Assembly (NCBI GenBank): GCA_027484315.1 | Contig: JAIXTE010000089.1 | Coordinates: 37,897 to 101,896 of the forward strand | Length of the DNA: 64,000 bases | Reading direction: 5' to 3' | DNA from: Burkholderiales bacterium | GTDB taxonomy: Bacteria > Pseudomonadota > Gammaproteobacteria > Burkholderiales > Burkholderiaceae_B | Part shown: positions 58,230 through 64,000 of the stretch, piece after piece | How the letters are laid out: every line of letters begins with the position of its first letter | Position numbering within the stretch: the stretch's first letter is position 1 | Translations under genes and position numbers: made by a program | The notes under the pieces: generated by a model | What the model was told of the DNA's origin: nothing | Database searches by the model: none | What the model saw: only the letters and a program-made list of their open reading frames with translations

Positions 58230-58835
58230 TTACTTTGAAAAACCAAAAGCAACAGTGTTATCACCGGCGATACAAGCAGTTTGGATGTTCGCTGGGTTTG
58301 CTGCCTGGGTTGGCGTTTTAATAACGGTAGCGCCGGTACCGCCAGCGTTGACCGAGCCGCTATTGACGTATGAAAACAGGCTGGAAACACGGTTCACGAA
58401 CTCGATACAGTCAGATTGTGGAATCTGGTTGTAAACCAAGGTCATGACTGACAGCGCAGGGTTGCTGAACACCTGAACAGTACCACCCCAGCGATTGCGT
58501 ACATCACCAGCGGCGATGGTTGGATCTGTCAACGGCTTGTTCAACATGTCTGTTGGAAACACTCCCAAGCGAGCCGCATTCAGTGTTGTAGCATCAACAA
58601 CAGTCAGGTTTGCCAGGGCCTGGCTTTGGAATGCTGCACGGCTCTTCATTACAATGGAGTTCACGCGTGCGGACTCACTACCAATACGACTTTCTTTCAA
58701 GGCATCATTGGCGAACACGATACCGGTGATCGTGATCACTGCAATAATCGCCAAACCGATTGAGAGTTCAATCAGTGAGACACCCGCTTGTTTCTTCTTA
58801 GAGCCAAAGCCCTTCTTGCCTAAAAACTTATTCAT
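58230..58835 (-). CDS. pilS: PilS-like major prepilin of the thin pilus
   Basis: 201 aa. Type IVb prepilin signal: basic leader of 18 residues ending KKKQAG, cleavage, then VSLIELSIGLAIIAVITITG with the essential Glu5. The C-terminal part holds two Cys (SDCIEF and TACIAG) forming the usual disulfide loop. It follows pilR by 62 nt in the operon. Major subunit of the thin pilus used in liquid mating. Confidence 0.92.
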   Translation of the reverse strand: MNKFLGKKGFGSKKKQAGVSLIELSIGLAIIAVITITGIVFANDALKESRIGSESARVNSIVMKSRAAFQSQALANLTVVDATTLNAARLGVFPTDMLNKPLTDPTIAAGDVRNRWGGTVQVFSNPALSVMTLVYNQIPQSDCIEFVNRVSSLFSYVNSGSVNAGGTGATVIKTPTQAANPANIQTACIAGDNTVAFGFSK

Positions 58836-58897
58836 TCAATTTCTCCCGTGCCCTTTGAAAAAACCAGTTCGATTTGGGCATATCGCACTGGCAAAAA

Positions 58898-59974
58898 TCA
58901 TCTCTGTTGGGACATCATTTGGTCTTGCACGTCTTTTCGTATACCCTGTGCGGTAAACAAAAATGATACGATCACAAAAGTGATAATCGCCCCGGCCACT
59001 GCCTTTGCTACCCCGCCTGCTACATCTGCGCTGTCCTTGATACCCACAACAACCGCATCAAAACTTTGAAGCCCAACCACTTCTACCGCCCTCGGAAAAG
59101 AGGACCTTTCGCTATAGTCCATAAGACGGTACAAAATTTCGTCATCAAACAAGCCCACATCGAATGCCCGCCCGTATTCGTCGGGGGATTTCGCTAAGTT
59201 TCTAGCGACCATGTTGAGCTTCCAACGCATATACGGAGTGTTGTAGATGGAGATTAAGCGAATACTCTCCACCAGCGACACCCCCACCTTTAACTGGCTA
59301 GCCAGACCAACAAGGGTTGTAAGTCCATTCACCCGTCGATATGAGCTATAAAAAGGCCACTTATCGAGCTTCTGTCTGATCGGGCCAGTAAGACGAGGTA
59401 ATGAATAAATTATACCGATTGTTAAACTAACAATAAAAAAAGCGATAAACAATCCATAATTTTTGATAATCGACGAGACAAAGTAGAGAGCTTTACCGAG
59501 AGCCGGCCAGCGTTCTGGCGGATAGATATTGCTGATCATGGGAACAACTTCAAACGCAAACCCAGTGATCATCGCAATGGCAAGAAGCATGACAATGCTT
59601 GGACCGATAAGAGCCTTGCGCATGAGCGTTTTTGCGTCCTTCAGTTTTCCGATACAGGCAGCAAGGAATTGCATTCCCTCTGCTAACCTTCCGGATCGCT
59701 CGAATGTTGACAAAACCATATAATCAAAAGGCTCAATGTCGTCTTTTGCCGATTCCGCGAGCCCCTTGCCAGTCGCCATGCCGGATAGCCATTTACGGTA
59801 AACAAGGGCTATGTCGCGTTTCTTCTGAGCCGCTCTAATGATTCGTTTTTGGAGAATGCTCTGCAACGATTCCCTGTCAAGAATTGCCTCAGCGAGGTCG
59901 GCGTAAATCTTCGATCTCTCGGCATTGAACTCCGATTTACCAAGCGCAAATTGAATGCCCTGAAGTAGACTCAT
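58898..59974 (-). CDS. pilR: PilR-like inner-membrane platform protein
   Basis: 358 aa, T2SF/PilC family. Three membrane helices at about 150-170 (GPSIVMLLAIAMITGFAFEVV), 190-212 and near the C-terminus (AVAGAIITFVIVSFLFTA). Two repeated cytosolic helical domains with ESLQSILQKRIIRAAQK and VSLVESIRLISIYNTPYMRW. It anchors the pilus ATPases and feeds prepilin into the growing fibre. Six nt after the PilQ ATPase gene. Confidence 0.92.
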   Translation of the reverse strand: MSLLQGIQFALGKSEFNAERSKIYADLAEAILDRESLQSILQKRIIRAAQKKRDIALVYRKWLSGMATGKGLAESAKDDIEPFDYMVLSTFERSGRLAEGMQFLAACIGKLKDAKTLMRKALIGPSIVMLLAIAMITGFAFEVVPMISNIYPPERWPALGKALYFVSSIIKNYGLFIAFFIVSLTIGIIYSLPRLTGPIRQKLDKWPFYSSYRRVNGLTTLVGLASQLKVGVSLVESIRLISIYNTPYMRWKLNMVARNLAKSPDEYGRAFDVGLFDDEILYRLMDYSERSSFPRAVEVVGLQSFDAVVVGIKDSADVAGGVAKAVAGAIITFVIVSFLFTAQGIRKDVQDQMMSQQR

Positions 59975-59980
59975 GCTGTA

Positions 59981-61657
59981 TTAACCAATCTGCTGGATTT
60001 CATAGAATTCGATTTCCTCGAACGCCGCTTCAACACTTCTCAGATCCACAAGACCCTGGGAGACCTTATACAAACCATGCTCAAACGCTGTCTTCCCCGT
60101 CATGTCGGCATCATCAAATCCTGTGGTCCTCTTGCTGCGCCAGTGTTTCTTAGCCCTAATATCATCGCCCATATAAATCGCCTCCCTGATTTCATCATCA
60201 GGAACAATTAATTCGGCGACGACGGTCACTCCGGAAAGACCGCGAAGGTCGTCCTCGTCATATGCGTCTTCCGGCAGGCCAGGAATGAGGCATTTAGGAC
60301 AGCCCTTCTCTGACGAGCAAAACATTGAGGTTGGATTGATCCCAAATTTCACGTCCATGAGGGCAAGCTTCTCTGCGGAGAGAACGTTTACAGCAGGAAC
60401 CTTGCAATGAGGGCAAAGCTTTGGAATCAGCGACTGGTATACAAAAAGCGTAATAAAGTTGTCAGCTCCGACGACGTCTCTTGTAAGCCCAATTTGAGGG
60501 GAGCACAGACGTTTGACAATGCCAATAGCAGACGTAGCGTGAATAGTACTGAAGATCTGGTGGCCACTTTCTGAAGCCTGTTGGCAGATCGATGCGGAAG
60601 CCGAATCGCGGATCTCACCAATCATGCCTGTATCGGGATCAAGGCGAAGAAAGTTTTTCATCGACTCGGTAAAAGGATTCGATCCTGCAGTTTCGACACT
60701 ATCGTCACCACTCTTTTTTGCGGGAACGGAAACTTGGGAGACCCCAAACATGCGGTACTCGGTGGGATCCTCGTAAGCATATAGCTTCTTACTAGTCCTC
60801 GATGGTATCGTCTGCATAATGGTATTCAGTGTTGTTGTCTTTCCCGAACCTGTTATTCCTGCAAGAATAGTTACACCGAACGCCTTCTTTTGTGCGTACC
60901 GAAAGACGGTTCTTTGTGAAGCCTCATATCCCAACTGTTCAAGAGTGAGAATTGGACTATCTGCGTTGTTTTTTAGGTAACGAATAACAACATCAAAGCC
61001 ACCGATTACCACTTCAGATTGGTACCGAAGATTGAATTTTTTTCCGTCTTTTGTTTCGAACGGAATCATGCATCGCTGAGCGAAGTCAGCCATGAAAGCG
61101 CTATCTGATCGAGTTTTTTCCTGGGCATCTAGGGTGAACCCAACCCCCACAGCCTCTCGCAGAGCCTTTGATGCATACTGCTTGCCCTTGCGAATTTGGC
61201 CATTGATTCTATAAAGAATGCGGCCGGTCTCCTCGCGTACACAAATGTGCACATCAGAGGATCCGAAATCGATGCCTTGACTGATAATAGAAAAGAACAA
61301 CTCCCGTGCCTTGGTTTGCTCCTTCTGCTGCACCAAAGAAAGCGTTTCGCTCGACTCGAAGCGACTGCGCACGCTGAACACGAGAGATGGATCGACACGA
61401 ACTATCTCCGCATTGACCTTAGCTTTGACTTTGTTTACAAATTCGAAAAACTGATTGGTCTTCTGTAGGGCAACACTGGTAGCCAAAATCAGATGTTTTG
61501 CCTCATTGCCCTTAAGTAGAACCACAATCGCCTCATTGGTATCAAAAGGCTCTGGCAATGGTTCCACTGGCTTGGTGAAAGCAGGCATCTGATCTGTTGA
61601 TTGGAAATATCTCATTTCCTTCATGATCAGAGGCTTTTGGACAATATTAGGCACCAT
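59981..61657 (-). CDS. pilQ: PilQ-like thin-pilus assembly ATPase
   Basis: 558 aa. Domains: N-terminal helical part; SSDVHICVREETGRILYRING (Asp-x-His box) near 133; Walker A AGITGSGKTTTLN with GSGKT at 270-274; GEIRDSASASICQQASESGHQIFSTIHA region (Walker B and His box); and a Zn ribbon KLCPHCKVP...CSSEKGCPKC near 455-490. It matches GspE/PilB-type assembly ATPases and R64 PilQ. Starts 1 nt after pilP. It drives thin-pilus extension with PilR. Confidence 0.93.
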   Translation of the reverse strand: MVPNIVQKPLIMKEMRYFQSTDQMPAFTKPVEPLPEPFDTNEAIVVLLKGNEAKHLILATSVALQKTNQFFEFVNKVKAKVNAEIVRVDPSLVFSVRSRFESSETLSLVQQKEQTKARELFFSIISQGIDFGSSDVHICVREETGRILYRINGQIRKGKQYASKALREAVGVGFTLDAQEKTRSDSAFMADFAQRCMIPFETKDGKKFNLRYQSEVVIGGFDVVIRYLKNNADSPILTLEQLGYEASQRTVFRYAQKKAFGVTILAGITGSGKTTTLNTIMQTIPSRTSKKLYAYEDPTEYRMFGVSQVSVPAKKSGDDSVETAGSNPFTESMKNFLRLDPDTGMIGEIRDSASASICQQASESGHQIFSTIHATSAIGIVKRLCSPQIGLTRDVVGADNFITLFVYQSLIPKLCPHCKVPAVNVLSAEKLALMDVKFGINPTSMFCSSEKGCPKCLIPGLPEDAYDEDDLRGLSGVTVVAELIVPDDEIREAIYMGDDIRAKKHWRSKRTTGFDDADMTGKTAFEHGLYKVSQGLVDLRSVEAAFEEIEFYEIQQIG

Positions 61658-62410
61658 CTATCGGACTCCGTTTGGCACGGGGAACTGGTTTGGTGCCGAA
61701 GGGGCTCTCGGGGCAACAGAATTAGGCGGAGTGGACGGCTGCCCCGCAGGCACAACTGGGGCGCCAACCTGGGGACCTTGACGAGGTATGCCGAAACGTC
61801 CGCCTGAAGTTCTCAAGGTCGAATCGTTCAGTAAAGCGGGTGCAGCAGGAGCAGAGGACGTCGAACCAATAACGGGAGTCATTGCGGCGCGTCGAAGCAC
61901 CAACTCTCGGTTAAATGGCTTGTCCTTGCCTTCCACTTTGGCTGTCTTTGCAATCTTGATTTGGCGTTCATCGATGTGAGTCACAGTCCAGCCATAGAAA
62001 CTGTCAAGGCCCCTCTCACCACTGCGTGAAACCGTTATGACCTCGGATTCATACAAAATGTCGGCGTTGAGATTGTTCGGATTTGTGCCGTAAATCGAGA
62101 TAAGCTTGATTTTCTCGTCCATCGGCGTTTGAGGTTTGAGCGGCATGGGCTCTCCTTCCATCCCAAATGGACCCAGGGGTATTGGAGGATTAGCAGGCTC
62201 AATGGACGGGCCGGCAACGCTCGGAGACTCAACCTTTTTCTCCTCAGGCGCCGGGCCAGCAGCCTTTCTTTCAAGCTCTGCCATCTCCTTTTCCAAGAGA
62301 AGTAACTGTAACTCCGCTTGCTTGTTGGCAACCGACTTCCACGATTGTGCAGAGGCTGGATTAACAAGGACCAGCAAACTCAGAAAAATCGCCGGTTTAA
62401 TCTTTGACAT
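61658..62410 (-). CDS. pilP: PilP-like pilus biogenesis protein
   Basis: About 250 aa from ATG 62410 (AAGGG 8 nt upstream), overlapping pilO by 14 nt. Signal peptide ends near ASAQSW. The mature protein has a coiled coil (KQAELQLLLLEKEMAELERKA), a Pro-rich linker, a small beta-domain (KIKLISIYGTNPNNLNADILY, then GERGLDSFYGWTVTHID), and a Pro-rich tail. Layout fits PilP of IncI-type thin pili, a periplasmic link between the platform and secretin. Motifs are less clear than in its neighbours. Confidence 0.8.
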   Translation of the reverse strand: MSKIKPAIFLSLLVLVNPASAQSWKSVANKQAELQLLLLEKEMAELERKAAGPAPEEKKVESPSVAGPSIEPANPPIPLGPFGMEGEPMPLKPQTPMDEKIKLISIYGTNPNNLNADILYESEVITVSRSGERGLDSFYGWTVTHIDERQIKIAKTAKVEGKDKPFNRELVLRRAAMTPVIGSTSSAPAAPALLNDSTLRTSGGRFGIPRQGPQVGAPVVPAGQPSTPPNSVAPRAPSAPNQFPVPNGVR

Positions 62411-63677
62411 AATAGATACCCTTAAATGAAACTTGCCCACGATCCGCCACCGACTCCTTGTTTATCTCGACATCCAATAGATCTTCCTTAGTTGTGATGC
62501 TAAGCGAGTGAATGGAAAGACCCTTCAAATTCATAGGAACTTCAATGGCCCACAACGGCCCTTGGTATTCGATTTCGTAAAAACCAAAATCACCCTTATC
62601 GCCGAGTACCGGTATTGTCGGTAGCTGTTTTTTTGGACTTACAGTAAGCGTTCCAGCGCGAAGAGCGGACATCACGTCGGTCCAAGCATAGAGACCGTCA
62701 GTCACTCCGAAAAAGTTGATTGGATCATCGGGTTTCGCAACCTGAAAGGAGGGCTTTGACGTCTGAACTGTATGAGTCGAAAAATTCAAAAGAAGCTGAC
62801 CCTCGTGACCGGACCAGTCTGCCCACTTTGCAAAATCACGCACAGCCGGCTTGAAGGTCTCAAGACATCCGAGTGCATCACACTTGACGGACTCTCTTCT
62901 CCAGGATTGAAATCTTGAGGGAATCGCGGAGTAATGATTCCAAAGTGACGCCACATCAATAGAGTTACTCGCTTCCTGAACCACGGATGCCACCGCTTGA
63001 TTAAAGAGCGCCTCGGGCTGGGTTTTGGCTGCCTCCTGGGCAGCAAGCATAGCGGCCTCCTCTTCTCTCACCTTCTGGGTTTTGTAGTCTTGGTAATAGC
63101 CATAACCAAAGTTAGCCAAAAGAAGTAAAGCGAGGATGCCACCAACAGTCGAAAAAATAACTACTGGAGGCGTGAGCGTCTGCAAACATATCGGATCTTT
63201 CGGACCCAATGAAATACGCCTAGAAACAAGGGCATCGAAATTAAAATCTTGAGCTCCCTGCATAAGTTCACTGGAAAAAATCACCACCGCGCCCTGTGAT
63301 GCGGCCACCTGGTGAAATTCTTCGAGTAAAAGCACGCAATCGTCTGCGCTGCCAATAAAGTCAAAACCGGTGACTGGAAGGCCGTTTGATATGCAGATCA
63401 GGGAAAACACGCCTTCCTCAACCTGAAACAGGAAAGCCACGTTCCCCATTGAGGAAAACTCAGGGTGTGTGGCAAGAAATGCAGCAGCGCTTGGAAGCTC
63501 CTGTTTCTGCAAATTCTTTTCTGAGAATCCGAAGGAAACGGAGCCATCATTCGCCTTCACTGAGACGAACGATCTCGGGCGGCGTCCCTCCCGACGGAAG
63601 GTTGCCAGCGTGGAGCGCTTGCTACCCTCAGTGTTGCGCCACTCAAGACCAAACGCGAAGTCCTTAATAATTTGCAT
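62397..63677 (-). CDS. pilO: PilO-like pilus biogenesis protein
   Basis: About 426 aa from ATG 63677 (MQIIKDFAFGLEWRNTEG). N-terminal cytosolic domain of about 165 residues, a single membrane helix VVIFSTVGGILALLLLANFGYG near 171-190, then a periplasmic coiled coil and a C-terminal beta domain. This topology and the position between pilN and pilP match R64 PilO. It likely joins cytosolic and periplasmic parts of the pilus base. Confidence 0.82.
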   Translation of the reverse strand: MQIIKDFAFGLEWRNTEGSKRSTLATFRREGRRPRSFVSVKANDGSVSFGFSEKNLQKQELPSAAAFLATHPEFSSMGNVAFLFQVEEGVFSLICISNGLPVTGFDFIGSADDCVLLLEEFHQVAASQGAVVIFSSELMQGAQDFNFDALVSRRISLGPKDPICLQTLTPPVVIFSTVGGILALLLLANFGYGYYQDYKTQKVREEEAAMLAAQEAAKTQPEALFNQAVASVVQEASNSIDVASLWNHYSAIPSRFQSWRRESVKCDALGCLETFKPAVRDFAKWADWSGHEGQLLLNFSTHTVQTSKPSFQVAKPDDPINFFGVTDGLYAWTDVMSALRAGTLTVSPKKQLPTIPVLGDKGDFGFYEIEYQGPLWAIEVPMNLKGLSIHSLSITTKEDLLDVEINKESVADRGQVSFKGIYYVKD

Positions 63678-63691
63678 TGAGGCAGTCCCAA

Positions 63692-64000
63692 TCAATCAAG
63701 ATATGGAGTCATAGAAATAAGAAATGCCTCTCGCTCTTCAGAGCCATCGCTGGACAGACCAGTAAGCGCGTCACGTCCGTTGGTTCGAGAAAGGTCGCGT
63801 TCGTAACCCACCATAACGAGGGTTTCTCCATTCTTCATCGTTACCCTTTCAAGGAACGACATCGCAGAAACCTCGGGCGTCTGAATCTGCTGAAGGGTTG
63901 GCCCTGAACCAGTTGAAATACTTCCGATACGGAGCAGCTCACTGATGTCGAGCGCAAATTGAATGATGATAGTGTTGTCGGGCGTAATAATAGGCAGAAC
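63692..64000 (-). CDS. pilN: PilN-like outer-membrane secretin (C-terminal part only)
   Basis: The 102 residues read from the right edge toward the stop at 63692 are the end of a secretin: VLPIITPDNTIIIQFALDIS, then PTLQQIQTPEVSAMSFLERV and NGETLVMVGYERD, and an end MTPYLD. These are PilN/PulD-family pore strands with the typical gap and VxxGG-like region (here VMVGY). PilN is an outer-membrane lipoprotein through which the thin pilus exits. Upstream pilL-M would be outside the window. Confidence 0.9.
   Translation of the reverse strand, partial: VLPIITPDNTIIIQFALDISELLRIGSISTGSGPTLQQIQTPEVSAMSFLERVTMKNGETLVMVGYERDLSRTNGRDALTGLSSDGSEEREAFLISMTPYLD

Noticed and set aside
1..64000. CRISPR array, tRNA, rRNA, insertion sequence or transposase
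   Set aside because: I looked for regular repeats, cloverleaf patterns and transposase motifs and saw none.

Overview
This 64 kb window comes from a Gram-negative bacterium, most likely a proteobacterium. The flagellar genes include both P-ring (FlgI) and L-ring (FlgH) proteins. The run fliS-fliT-fliK-flhB-like followed by fliF is an arrangement I associate with Betaproteobacteria; that placement is inference. No housekeeping gene (ribosomal, tRNA, central metabolism, chromosomal replication) is visible in 64 kb. Instead the window holds a thin-pilus operon like pilN-V of IncI1/R64 plasmids, a TraY/DotA protein of the type IVB secretion family, a topoisomerase III, an H-NS-like protein and many unrecognised proteins. 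The best reading is a large conjugative plasmid or integrative conjugative element that also carries most of a flagellum.

Layout. (1) 0-9.3 kb: the end of a possible fliD, then a plasmid-like block of mostly unknown genes: a DUF559-type nuclease, a UvrD/FBH1-like helicase, a small lipoprotein, and two large divergent unknown proteins of 798 and 576 aa. (2) 9.4-27.4 kb: a single-direction flagellar block flgB-C-D-F-G-H-I-J, flgK-L, a degenerate glycosyltransferase-like gene, fliS-fliT-fliK-flhB-like, then fliF-G-H-I-J-L, closed by a strong terminator. (3) 27.4-34.1 kb: minus-strand unknown genes and a very large TraY/DotA protein. (4) 34.2-40.1 kb: plus strand: two exported proteins (the second possibly IcmX/TraW-like by position), a GGDEF diguanylate cyclase with an intact I-site, an orphan prepilin-peptidase N-domain, then fliM-fliN-unknown secreted protein-fliE and a small membrane protein. 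(5) 40.1-48.2 kb: minus strand: an H-NS-like protein, unknown proteins, and a topoisomerase III split into two genes with an unrelated gene between them. (6) 48.3-51.5 kb: flgE and three small genes. (7) 51.5-64 kb: minus strand: an Ig-like lipoprotein, a glycine-rich secreted protein, and the thin-pilus operon pilN(partial)-O-P-Q-R-S, a PilT-like ATPase and pilV. pilV contains a sequence resembling the R64 shufflon recombination site, but no recombinase is in view.

How it fits together. The flagellar genes supply rod, hook, hook-filament junction, MS ring, C ring, ATPase complex, chaperones and hook-length control. Missing from the window are the export gate (flhA, flhB, fliP, fliQ, fliR), stator (motA/motB), flagellin, flgA, flgM, flgN and all chemotaxis genes; these must lie elsewhere or be supplied by the host. 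The flagellar blocks are interleaved with the transfer and pilus genes rather than sitting at one edge, so flagellum, conjugation machine and pilus appear to be carried together. The diguanylate cyclase and H-NS-like protein are plausible local regulators of motility and transfer.
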